Positions 50,029 to 60,589 of a DNA stretch of 64,000 nucleotides are shown piece after piece (position 1 is the stretch's first letter; each line of letters begins with the position of its first letter). A program made the translations under genes and the position numbers. Source of the stretch: Rostratula benghalensis. Its lineage: Eukaryota > Chordata > Aves > Charadriiformes > Rostratulidae. The notes beneath the pieces were generated by a model, which had not been told where the DNA came from, searched no databases, and saw only the letters and a list, made by a program, of their open reading frames with translations. The stretch is from contig VXAI01000243.1 of NCBI GenBank assembly GCA_013399305.1, forward strand, positions 124,001 through 188,000, read 5' to 3'.

Positions 50029-50788
50029 CTGGTGACTTTCCTTTTATGTTAAAAAAAAAGAAAAAAGTAAAAAAAAAAAAAAAAAGAGAAACCCAAAGTG
50101 TGCCTCTCAGATTTAAGGGTTTCTGGTTACATTTATTCTTAAGACCAGCAATGATTCTTTATATACAAAGATATGTTTTCCTCGTTTTTTATTACTGTTA
50201 AAGAAAAAAATAAAAACCTCTTTCTTTGCTCTGGACCCAGTAATTGCGCTGGTACATAAACGCACTGAGAAAACAAACTTTTGTTTGAAACTTTTGTAAC
50301 AACTTATGACTGTTTTTGTATATCGAAGTTGATTCTTTTCAAGATATTTGGATCTAGTTTCTAAGTTATTTTAGTGTTTTATATGTTACAAAAAAAAAAA
50401 AATTACTTTAAATTGTTCACCAGCATTTTGAGTTATCTTTAATGCAATGGTGACACACAACGGGCTTGGAGCTACCTGGAGTAGCTTGTGAGGCCCCTCT
50501 TTTCCTTCCTTCCTTAGTAACTTGATTGATTACAATAATATCACAGATTACCTGAACCCCCCTTCCTTTCTAACTAGATCCTCCTTCCTCCCACATTTAA
50601 TTGCTATTAGTGTGAAGAAACTGTTGAAATGGGCATTTTAATATAAGTACGGCTTAAAAAGAGAAAAAGAGGAAAAAGAAAAAAAAAATTATATCTAGAA
50701 GGTTATCTGTGGGTCTGTGAGATATGGCTGTGGAAAGATATTGTAGTAGTTTTAACACTATTGTTATTACCTTTTAAATCATTTACCC

Positions 50789-50794
50789 AATAAA
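50789..50794 (+). promoter_or_regulatory. AMMECR1: Candidate distal AMMECR1 polyadenylation signal
   Basis: AATAAA is followed within 25 to 50 bases by a T/GT-rich stretch (TTTCTTTTTATGTTTC and then TTGTG), which suits a downstream element. It is the last AATAAA of the cluster before the intergenic interval, so I used it to set the gene end. Confidence 0.5.
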
Positions 50795-50815
50795 ATAAGG
50801 AAAAAGAATCACCAT

Positions 50816-52740
50816 TTCTTTTTATGTTTCTCTGCTTAATTGTGCGGCTTGGTCAATTTTATTTTATTTTATTTTATTTTATTTTATGCATTTGCAGTTA
50901 ATGTCAGTGTTAAAGGCTTAATGGTGATGTGTTTAGGAATATTTTCCTGTGATTTAACTCTTTCATTTTGCCTCCTTGTGGGAGCAGACCATGGGCAGAA
51001 GTAAACATGCTGAGTTAAATCAGCATTTGTGTCTATTATAGTGTTACTTATATCAGTATTTATACAGGTTATCAGTTCAGCTTTGTGCCTTTCTATGTCT
51101 AGATTGAAACATGGAATTTTGCCCAGGCTTGGCCTCCTTTCTCTCTGAGAGGTGGATGTGGTTTCAGCCACTTGAAGCAAAACTTTGTTGCAGAACCAGT
51201 TATACTGGTGTAACCAGCACATTGCCTAAGGTGCTTGTAGCAGCCTTATTCAACCGAAAAATGTGGCAAAACGCCTATCAGAATGTCTTGAAGTTCCACC
51301 TGTAACAATTTCCATGCACTTCCTTCATATGACTCTTACATTTTGTGATTTTAAAGACTAGCTGGGCTTGCTTTGCCATGAGGGATTTCTTTATCTTTCA
51401 TGCCATATCTAGCTACTGTGCGGGCTGTTACTTTGACCAGATTTTAAGGGAATTTAAGTAGATTTTGCACTGAGTTACCAGGTTCCTGCAAAGCATGGAG
51501 GGCCAGGGATGAAGTCTTCTCCCCATCCCCAAAAGTTTTTAGTCTTAACGCAGTGGGGCCATTTCTAAACCGTTTTACCCAAGCAGATGTAGTGAGAACA
51601 GCTCACCAGAACCTGTAGTTGAGTCACAGCGTTAGCTGTTGCATGTCCCTGTGGTCACTCTGGTGGGCCTGGCTCGGTCAGAGGGTGAGGACACCTGGGC
51701 AAACCCACTCTGCAGCCAGAGCTGGGTTGGTCAAAGAGGGAAGGAGCAAGTTCCTGCAAAGCTACAAAGCCACAGACCTGACGCTGACAAAACAAAGGAC
51801 GCAGACAGGTAAACCAGATGTGGAGAACTTTGCTCCTTGAGCCAAATTCACAGTGCACTGAGACACTGTCAACCGGGTGTGAATGAAAGGGAGCAGATTT
51901 CCTCTGCAGGATAATGCCCAAGACAAAGCAAGACATTGCAAACAGCTCTCTCTGAAATTCAGATCTGATGTTAGACATTGTTTTGTTCGCTTTTGACTAA
52001 TTCAATGTTAATAGATCTCCTGTCTGTAGATGCCAAGTCATTGAAAACAAACCAATACAATTCTTGTAACTTTTAGATGTTGCAGCCATTATGCCACTTG
52101 TTTTGAAGCCTCGATTTAGAAGTTGGGTTTTTTTAAGGAAAGAAAACCCATCTCTAATGGGAAATCCTGCTTGAGTAAATACCTTCTATTGGTTTCACGT
52201 TGCACAGATTTGGCATCATTAGTTTGAATCAGGTGAAACCTACCTAAAACTCCCAGTCCACTGAGATGGATAGGTATATAAAAATCAAAGTAACAAAATA
52301 GTACTGAATATTAAGGATGTTTCAGAGATGGAAGCTTGCATATTCTTACGTATATGTTGGTACCAAACAAGGAAAGGCTGACTTAACAATCTGAGTTCCA
52401 GAGAGCTGCAGAGGATAAGCAGAAGTGCCTGAAAAAGGAAATTGCTTGCTTAATTCATCTGGGGTTTCCATAGAACACTTCATCCTAGGTTTCTATTTAA
52501 GTTATTCTATCAGAGTCTTTATACTGTTCAAGAGAACTGGTTCTGTTCCCCAGCTGTGTGAAAACTTAAAACTTCTGCAGTGGTTATATACTAGTACAGG
52601 TGGGCACATCCAGCATGTTCTTTTGCCAGGATCTGACCCAGTGAAATGCCTGCCTGCCTGAGACCCTACTGGGTTTTAAAACGCCTTAAGCAAGAATACT
52701 CAGTGTCTGGCACGCGTAGAATGATAACAAACTGTACAGC
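50816..52740. other. Intergenic interval between convergent genes
   Basis: About 1.9 kb between the estimated ends of AMMECR1 and TMEM164. It holds an (ATTTT)6 repeat at 50856-50886. I saw no gene, transposable element or RNA gene in the rest. Either 3' UTR could extend into it. Confidence 0.6.
50856..50886. repeat. (ATTTT)6 microsatellite
   Basis: Six uninterrupted copies of ATTTT, just past the distal AMMECR1 polyadenylation signal. Confidence 0.97.
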
Positions 52741-52756
52741 ATCCATTAAAATGCCT

Positions 52757-52762
52757 TTATTT
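52757..52762 (-). promoter_or_regulatory. TMEM164: Candidate distal TMEM164 polyadenylation signal
   Basis: The + strand TTTATT reads AATAAA on the minus strand. The minus-strand sequence that follows contains TGCTGTACAGTTTGTT, a plausible GT-rich downstream element. Confidence 0.4.
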
Positions 52763-53241
52763 GTTATAATTCAAAAGTTTAACAACTATTTGCCCAGTGA
52801 TCTGGACTTAGGGCACAACAATGAAAAAAAAAATCATCAGACCAAAATACAAAACCAAGTACACAAATTACCCCTTATTTGCAAATTTGCGTTACCTCAT
52901 AACCAAGTTCTAGCACATTAAAAAGTTTACAAAATTTGTAACACTCTTACAAATTATCCAGAACTAAGAGCATAGGTGGCATCTGAGCCTCTCCACGGCC
53001 ACCCTTGCCCTTCCCAGACCATGCTGTGCATCACCCAGAGGGGCTGGCCACCAGAACTGCAAGTTTCCAAAGCCCTTGGTGCTGCAGCCTGAGCCGCTCC
53101 AGCCCCCCAGCACGGCTGGGCTGGTGGGAGTGGGGTAGGTCCGCTCCCTGTTCACCCTGCTGCCTCCTTGGCAGCACTGGGATAATGACTCCAGAAACGC
53201 AGAAACCATTTGTAAAAAAGTACAAAATTGACCCTGAAGAA

Positions 53242-53286
53242 AAATAAAGTCATCTAAAAAAAAAAAAAAACACCAAAAAAACCCCC
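53242..53286 (+). repeat. AATAAA followed by A-rich tail-like tract
   Basis: AATAAA at about 53243 is followed eleven bases later by 14 A (53256-53270) and then A7C5 (53275-53286). This looks like the 3' end of a polyadenylated retrocopy or a + strand transcript end, but no parent gene is recognisable upstream. A short + strand open frame ending here (53005-53247) matches no family I know. Confidence 0.35.
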
Positions 53287-54606
53287 GCTTGACTTTGACT
53301 AAGTTTCACTAAAAGCTGCAAGACAGATTTACAGCAATATCGCTTTGAGCACGGGGTCACAGTAATCAACAGGTTTGTTACGAATCTTGTCACTGTATCA
53401 ATGAAAACATCACAGTTGACCTGTCTACTTGTAGAAACCTTTCGCCTCTGAACAGAAGGGCTGCCCGATGGCAGCTGGGTTTTGGCCTTTTCAGAGCTTT
53501 GTTAACTATTGGGACCAATTTCATGCCTAAGAATCTGCCGCTACTGAAACAATTGCAACAGTAAGAAAACCAGCACTTCTACATTTTCCATTAGCTATAG
53601 ATGCATTGAAATCAAATGCCTGGAGTTTAGATGCAAGACTTTGGGCATAAAAGTAAAGTACAGGAATTGTTGCAGGCTGCAAGTAGCCATTTCTGAAAGG
53701 AAAATATAATTGGGCTTTACATGATGATACCAACCCCCTGACCGTGGCCAGAAACAGATGGGTCCATCTACAAGGAGGTACTCTAAATCTGAAGGTATGG
53801 GAAGGGCCTGACTTCAGGTGTCCCCCAGCATCAGCAAGGCAGCATCTGCTTAAGCTTAAGCACGAGGAGGTTCTGTCAAGTCCTAAGAAGCTGAACCAAA
53901 CCTGAGGGTGGGTTTCCACTGATTTATACAAGCGTGCTCCAGAGCTGTAAATTATCACCCCTCACAAGAAACAAGACACAAATTCTTTAGTGCTTAAATA
54001 GGAGGGAGTTAAACTGCAACAAAAGAGCATTTGACAAGGGAGGCCCAGGACTGCCCTTTCAATTGCAAACCCTCATCACCAGCTACTGGGCAACCAGCAT
54101 CAAGTTATCTTGACACAGATTGTGCACGTAAAGCCACAGGAGAGGATGCCATTAGCATTCAAGAAGAAATTTCCAGCAAAAATAAGCATAAAACCAACTA
54201 AAGAAATCATCCCTGTAGCATAATAGCCAATAAAACAAACCATTCAGGGAGAAGAAAACTGTCCTCTGCCAGGGAAGAGACTAAATAACCCCAGTGGAGA
54301 TTTAAGTATTCTGCTTTCCTGTTCAAACCAATATCCTGCCCACTGAACAAGCTCTATCCTGATGTGCATTCCACACAGATACCAAAGACAGCTGAGGAAT
54401 AAAGAATGTGAAGTTCCATGACATTAGCTTCAGAAGTGCTTACCCTTGCTGCTCCCATTCTGACCTGTTCTTCAACTTCTGTGAAGCTTGTGGCTCAGCT
54501 GTGCTCAATACAGGTTCTTGTGGCACCACGCCGTAAACCAAAATGAAATACTCAGCTTAAAAAGCAAGGGGAGGGAGGGAATAATTTAATTTTGGGGCCT
54601 CAAGAA

Positions 54607-55048
54607 AGAGCAAGCCCAGAGAAGGGGAACAAAGCCAATGCAGGGTCTGGAGCATAAGCCTTATGAGGAGGAGCTGGGATTGTTCAGCCTGGAAAAAGGA
54701 GGCTGAGGGGAGACCTTATTGCTCCCTACAACTACCTGAAAGGAGTAGGGTGGGGGGTGGTCTCTTCTCCCAAGTAACAGGCAGTAGGACAAGAGAAAAC
54801 AGCCTCAAGTTGCACCAGGAGAGGTTTAAATTGGGTATGGAGTTTAGATTGGAAAAATTTCTTCACCAAAAGAGTTGTCCAGCATTGGAACAGGCTGCCC
54901 AGGGAAGTGGTGGAAACGCTGGGGGTATTTAAAAGATGGGTAAATGTGGCACTTAAGGACATGGGTTAGTGGTGGAATTGGCCACTCTTACAGTTAACGG
55001 TTGGGCTTGATGATCTGAAGGATCTTTTCCAAACTAAATGATTCTATT
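54607..55048 (+). mobile_element. CR1 LINE 3' end
   Basis: This is a well preserved CR1 3' region. It has TTGTTCAGCCTGGA, GGAGGCTGAGGGGAGACC, TACAACTACCTGAAAGGAG, TTCTCCCAAGTAACAGGCAG, TTGGAACAGGCTGCCCAGGG and GTTGGGCTTGATGATCTGA, then a terminal GATTCTATTCT. It is 5'-truncated at about 440 bases and only mildly diverged, so it is one of the younger copies here. It lies antisense to TMEM164, inside its presumed long 3' UTR. Confidence 0.95.
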
Positions 55049-56500
55049 CTACCTATTCCAGCTTCATCCATATTGTACAACAAGCAAAGAAGCAACAGCT
55101 TACCCTCAAAGAGGTGAAGGTTCCACTTCCTTCCATCCCACCGGACTCCAGTTGCACCATTTTACTCTTAGCAGCTCCAGTACTCCTAAAATCCTTATTG
55201 AGTGTAGCAGCTGGTTTAACCTCTACTCTTTTTTGCCAGAATTAGATACTTTAGCAACTTAAATGGGTATAGAAGAGTTCAACAAGCTGCAGCACCTGCA
55301 CTGGTAAAGTTTGGAAGGGGAATCTGAGTGTCCCATTGGCACTGATGAGCAGTTCCTGTCAGCAAACGAGGCCTGAAGTTTGTAGTGTGACCCAGAACAA
55401 CTGGACCAGGGTGAGAGAAAAGCATGAGTGACCGACACAGACACCCGTGGAGGAGAGGCAGGAACAATCCCAGTGGCTCTGCTGTTGGGAGTCAATGGTG
55501 CAAATGGTATGGCTTCACCAAGAACCCTCTCATACAAATTGCCCCAGGGATTTCCCTGGTGGTGACTGTTATTAATGGCACCATTCCGCCCACTGACTTC
55601 GATGTCAGGTGGAAGAGCTCACAAATTTTGCATTCCAAGCAAAGAGGCTGCGCTGAGTCAGACACCTGAGCTTATTTAAATGCTTCTGCAGCCTGAGCTG
55701 GCCAGAGGCAGACAGTGGTGGCAAATAACAGCTGGTTTATACCTGTTTAAAATACCCTGAAGCATATGACTATAGACAGGAAGTGTAATATTATTTAAAA
55801 AAAAAAAAAGCTGCTGCTACTACTTTCACATAACTAGGAAATTTTTCCAGTAACTACAATATTCTGAAGGAAAAAAGAATAAAGAAATAGGAAATATTCT
55901 TTAAAAAAAAAGTAAAGTTGAGCAAATAATAGTGCTAAGTAACATTGGCAAAACCATGATACGCTCGCCAGTAACTATGGGGAGGGAAGAATCACTGTAT
56001 ACCTCCTTCAGCTCTTCCTAGATGAAGTACATGAACAGGGGTTATGCTTTAACATCCAGCACTGCACATCCTACCATCTCCCAGCAACACCCTGCATTTC
56101 ATCACAAAATACTGCATCTGCTTGAGTAAACAAACAGCGAGAACTTGGGTCCCTTTGGCAGGTAATTAAGTGGTTCTGCAGACAGATTCAGCCCTTCCGT
56201 GCCAACACGTTCTCTCTTTAGGCCCCACTCCACAAACACTTAAGCACCATCTGCCCAGTTTTACTGGGGCAGCAGCGAGACCGCCCAACAAAATCCATTA
56301 GGGACTGAGACATCTGCAGGATCAACAACTGACAGGAATTCTGTGTGGGGAGTTCTGGTCAGCAGCAGGTGCTTTGCTTGCTCAAGTTGAATTCTGACTA
56401 AAACCACCAGGAGCTGTACGCTCCATATCACTCAGACTCGCTATACACGTTTGATGGATAGTTCAGGTGTATGTCAAGCTGGGAGAGTACAGTACATTTT

Positions 56501-56531
<31 letters not shown>

Positions 56532-56546
56532 CACACACAACACACA
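56501..56546. repeat. (ATAG)n plus (AC)n microsatellite
   Basis: Seven and a half ATAG units (56501-56530) run directly into an AC-rich stretch (56530-56546). Likely polymorphic in length. Confidence 0.97.
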
Positions 56547-57580
56547 GAGCAAGGCATGGAATCAAGCCAAAAAACAGCTTGTAAAGGAGAGCGTGAGACA
56601 ATGTATTTCTGACTGAGGGGTACTTTTTTAAAAATCTTATTAAGTAAAAATGTTTGAAGTAGCCATTTGTTCCCCCTGCAGTGAAAATTCTTCTCTTTTA
56701 AAGGGGGGAAAAAAAGAAAAAAAAAAAAAGGCAACCACTTCTCATTCTTACTTTTCCCTCTTGAGGTATAAGGACTGTACCTTAATTTCAGAATACATCT
56801 TCAGGTGATCCAGCTGGAGGAGGTATGATGGGTTTTTTTGTTATCTTACAAGTCACAGCTTTGACAACACAATGAATCTATAAATTGCAGCAAACTTTTG
56901 TACAACAAAATGCCTGCAGCCCTGAAACACAACAGTCTGCATAACAGACCCACAATTAACTGTCTGGAGGATCACACTCAGGATTTCCCATCTTTCTGCC
57001 CAACGGTTTCTCCTCTAGCCTCCAAAAATTTAACAGGTAGGTATAGTTTACTATTTACCATTCTGCCTGTCTACATTCTGTTCCCCAAAAGACGTGTTGA
57101 CAGGAAGATTTAGTCATAACTAGTAAACTGGAACAGCAGAGGCCTGCACTTTGACATTCGTTTTTATACCTGTGTTGTAAAATCAGTGTCCTACAGAATG
57201 TATGAGAGCTGTAGGGAGAGAACAATGTCGTTTTGTTTCCTCACTAACCCACTCTGCTGAGTGAGGATCAGTGTAGAACACAGAGGAGGAACGTTTCAAA
57301 AGCTAGTAAGTAAAAAAACAAAAGGCTGATGTTTACATTGGACTTTGCATCTTCATTCCCTCTCCAGTCGAAGCTATGTGGAAAAAAACCCCTTTGTTCA
57401 GAGTCAGGTCAGAACAGTGGATGAAATGTCATAGCTTATATGTAACGTGGGCTTTCAAAATTATTTCAACATGATGTTTTCCATTCACTTAAATAAAACC
57501 ATGTCCAAAGCATCAAGATCTGATGGGACTTAGCCAGACAGATACTTATCCACAGCAGCATAGAAATTAAGTAGTCAATT

Positions 57581-57598
57581 AAAAAAAAAAAAAAAAAA
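57581..57598. repeat. Poly(A) run, 18 bases
   Basis: A run of 18 A on the + strand, which is T18 in the TMEM164 transcript. Confidence 0.95.
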
Positions 57599-57785
57599 TT
57601 TTGAATGAGTTATTGTTCCCCATTATTTTCAACCAGCTTAAAGAAAATACAGTAGAAGGACTGGGAGATCAAGCACACATCATTTCACTGGGACCATTTA
57701 GCAACATTCAAGGGCTAAGAGTTAAACCAGGACGATGCACTTCAAGATGTGTTCTGTTCACATCAGTGGAGCCTTGTAATTCAGC

Positions 57786-57791
57786 TTTATT
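57786..57791 (-). promoter_or_regulatory. TMEM164: Candidate proximal TMEM164 polyadenylation signal
   Basis: AATAAA on the minus strand, about 365 bases after the stop codon. It would give a short 3' UTR that leaves out the antisense CR1 copy. Confidence 0.4.
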
Positions 57792-58154
57792 TCTACCCTA
57801 CGATGTAAGTGTACTTATATTTAATGGAAAATGAGTCAAAATGAGGTAGCACTGCCACTCTCTTTGCTGGAATGTGGATCCTGGCCTAATTTCAAATGGT
57901 GGCTTAGCAAGATTCTACTGTAATTACACAAAATGTATAAAACATGAACCTTTCCAGAATAAGGCCACTAATTTTGCCATCGGCAATAGGCAGTGAGAAA
58001 CAGCAGTTAAAAAAACCTCACTAGGTTACAGAGGTGTTTCTGAGGCAATACACTGTGGGGAGAAGTATAAAAGACATTGTCCTCATCCCTCCTCCTTGTT
58101 TTCCAGTAAGAGTATATCTGCTTCCTGTATGTAACTGCTCCGTGGGGAGAAATT

Positions 58155-58361
58155 TCAGTCTATTTTCTTAGGTGGGAGCCTAAGCAAGTCCATGCTACAT
58201 TTAAAGATGGGGACAGCACTGTAAAAGAGTAGGATTACGAGCTTCCCATGAGTCATGGTCATGACAGTCTGATGTCCAGATGCCCAGATTCGATACCAGC
58301 GCCCATAAAAAGGATCTGAGACGGCTGGGCACAACATGTTGTTCAAATTCACTTCTGTAAC
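58155..58361 (-). CDS. TMEM164: TMEM164 terminal coding exon
   Basis: On the minus strand the exon follows CTTTCTCAG and encodes 68 residues plus stop, starting [36 protein letters not shown] follows, then a hydrophobic membrane segment around [13 protein letters not shown], then [12 protein letters not shown] recognise this as the carboxy end of TMEM164. TMEM164 is a multipass membrane protein that has been reported as an acyltransferase making arachidonoyl ether phospholipids and linked to ferroptosis. The Cys and His residues proposed as catalytic would be in earlier exons outside the window. The last four residues, KKID, fit the KKXX dilysine signal for retrieval to the endoplasmic reticulum. 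The frame joins in phase 0 to the upstream exon as Leu-Gly-Leu-Val-Thr-Glu. Confidence 0.95.
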   Translation of the reverse strand, partial: VTEVNLNNMLCPAVSDPFYGRWYRIWASGHQTVMTMTHGKLVILLFYSAVPIFKCSMDLLRLPPKKID

Positions 58362-58750
58362 CTGAGAAAGTGACAACAGATTCACAGGTTAACAATATTT
58401 TTGTGTTGCACTGAGTCAGACACCTAAAGTGGTAATTTTGAAGTTACCATAATAGTCAAAAATGTTTTGGTGACAATCCTTTGTTCAACACATGCAAGGC
58501 ATCTTTCAGAAGGAAAGCAGACCCAAATTCAGTTGTGTATTTAATAGATGGATTAATGCAGGTACAGAACCAATTTATGAAATAATTTACTGATACTTCT
58601 GAGATAGAAATGCCCATTAGAACATGCAATTAAAATTTTGCATACAAGTAGTCTTAATCCACATATATCTGGACACTTTGAAAAACTAGTGGGTATTTTT
58701 ACTTTGAATGTACTTGCAAACTATCCATTTATTAACCTGTCTTTACTTAC
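58362..58750 (-). other. TMEM164: TMEM164 last coding intron
   Basis: A short intron of 389 bases with donor GTAAGTAAAG and acceptor CTTTCTCAG on the minus strand. Nothing else is visible in it. Confidence 0.93.
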
Positions 58751-58851
58751 CAATCCCAGAATCTGCAAGATGCTAAAATGATATACAAACATAAACCCCG
58801 TGGATAAAAGAGCCCACCAGAAATTGCAGAGTGGTTCTGGAGTGTAGATAC
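58751..58851 (-). CDS. TMEM164: TMEM164 penultimate exon
   Basis: On the minus strand the exon follows CTTTTCAAG and precedes the strong donor GTAAGTAAAG. Its 101 bases supply two bases of a split Gly codon (GT), then 33 residues: [30 protein letters not shown] and LGL. YTPEPL and the aromatic, hydrophobic stretch that follows match TMEM164. The run from FWWALL to LQILGL is long enough for a membrane helix. The preceding exon, expected to end in Gly, was not found in the next 5.1 kb and should lie beyond the right edge. The two exons together give about the last third of a protein of roughly 297 residues. Confidence 0.95.
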
Positions 58852-60561
58852 CTTGAAAAGAAAGGAATACATTAGCGTTCAGCTGAATTGCTTTGTCCAT
58901 CAAACACTCATGCATAATCCTCTCTCCCTTCTCCTCAGTGCATGTCAGGGCATCTGGCTTTAGCTGATAACCTACTCAATACCATTAGAGTAATTAATAT
59001 TCAAGAGCCTTATTTCTTACCTGGAGCGTCCTGAACAGTTTCTTCCCTCTTCCTGCTCCAGCAGTAAAATGTACAATGTGGTACCTCAGTAAGGTTGCCT
59101 ATTTTTCAGCAACACCACTGATTTTTACCTCATTCTTCCTTTCAGCACAGAAGTACTAAATGATTTTAAAATACAGTAATGGTATGCAATGAAACTGCAA
59201 AAATCAGGTTATTTACATTTAATTTACATTTAAGACCTGCTTCTTACAGGGGCTAAGACATCAGAATGCACAGAACTAATCTAGGCAGTGGCAGATCCTG
59301 CACAGCACTCTAGTAGAGCATAGCCAAATTGCCTTTTCCTAATTTTATAGTTGCTTCACAACTATTAAAAACCAGCTTGCACCAATAATGTCTAGGAACA
59401 GAAAAGCATATATACTACAAATGATTTTTTGATCACTATATATCACAGATACCATAAAATATTTTTTCTCTTCAAAGGATGTAGGAGATACCACATTATT
59501 TATTCTTGCGTTCACTTGTCTCTCTCCTCCTGAAAGTAGGGGTTTTTTTCAATTTACTGACAAAACACAATGTCACGTGAGCTAGAACGTACCAAGGAAA
59601 TCAGATCTAATAAAAGTACCCTTAAATACAAGACCACTTTTAGAATTAAATAGTAAAACATCATACGGTGAGAATAAAAAGAATTTACAGAATTCTTGAG
59701 CCTCTTACTAACAGACATTAAAATTGCAGTATAAGATACAGAGATAAATTATTTTCTTTATGATTTTAATAACTTAACCTAGAGACACAAAAGAAGAAGA
59801 TGCACAACATCAAGCTGCTCAGCCACCGTAAGAAGTTGTAGAGTTTCAGATGATTATAGAAACACACTGGCATTTTTTATCTGCCTTGGTCTGCTCTCTG
59901 ATCCATCAGATATTATGAAATACTGAAGCTTGCCTCCAGTACTCAAAGGACAGCTTAGAGCACAGAGTGCAATATTCCTGTGAGCTCTGCTAGTGAGCAC
60001 AGCCAGGCACTGCCAGGAAGATTAAACAGACTTCAGCATATACTGTACAAGGCTACTGGGAACTACACATGCACGGCTGGCTATGATTGAATTCACCAGC
60101 CTAAAGCTGCCATGGGTATGCCTATGGATGGCATTGTGTTCTATTCATGGTCCGCTCAAAATTCCATTGCTTCTCTGTTGCTAGCCAATGGGCAGTGAGG
60201 AGTTGAATGTGTGCATGAATGACAGCAACACCTACACACCCCATATATCACTCACTGATTTTAATGAGCAACAATATTATTGTAATTACCCAAGAAACAA
60301 CTGCACACCATGTTTTAGTAAGCAAGCCGTGGCTTGGTGCAACCATGATAAATAGGAGCAGAGAAGCTACTCCAAAAGCATAAGGCAGCTCCTGAGATAT
60401 TTTTTTTTAGCCAATGGGTAGGTGAAGGTCAGAAGTGTCTAAACTATAAGCAAAATCCAAAGGTAAAAGTGACCTCTACCTGACTAGCTTTAAGTAGAGT
60501 GCTCCAGAGGTAAAGAGAAAAAATTCACAACAGTCTAATTCTTTGAACATACTTAGCAAGG

Positions 60562-60589
60562 GGGACCCAAGAGCTGGGACCCAAGAGCT
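60562..60589. repeat. 14-bp tandem duplication
   Basis: Two perfect adjacent copies of GGGACCCAAGAGCT (60562-60575 and 60576-60589). Confidence 0.95.

Larger units (their letters stand above)
46446..50815 (+). other. AMMECR1: AMMECR1 3' UTR (estimated end)
   Basis: Noncoding, AT-rich sequence continues exon 6 with no splice acceptor needed. It contains AATAAA at 47985, 48774, 50023, 50209 and 50789, a Pumilio-type TGTAAATA at 48000-48007, a T21A7 junction at 49062-49089 and A-rich tracts at 50051-50085. The length of about 4.4 kb suits the long 3' UTR known for mammalian AMMECR1, but which signal is used cannot be read from sequence alone. Confidence 0.65.
52740..58154 (-). other. TMEM164: TMEM164 3' UTR (estimated extent)
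   Basis: Downstream of the TMEM164 stop on the minus strand there is no further coding sequence. Two AATAAA signals lie on this strand: one at 57786-57791, giving a short UTR of about 0.4 kb, and one at 52757-52762, giving about 5.4 kb. Mammalian TMEM164 has a long 3' UTR as I recall, which favours the distal one. The interval carries a sense-opposed CR1 copy (54607-55048), an (ATAG)n microsatellite (56501-56530) and an A18 run (57581-57598). The extent is inferred. Confidence 0.45.

Noticed and set aside
53005..53247. An 80-residue + strand open frame ending next to AATAAA.
   Set aside because: The residues match no protein I know and the minus strand also has open frames here. It is kept as a finding about the tail-like tract but not called as a gene.
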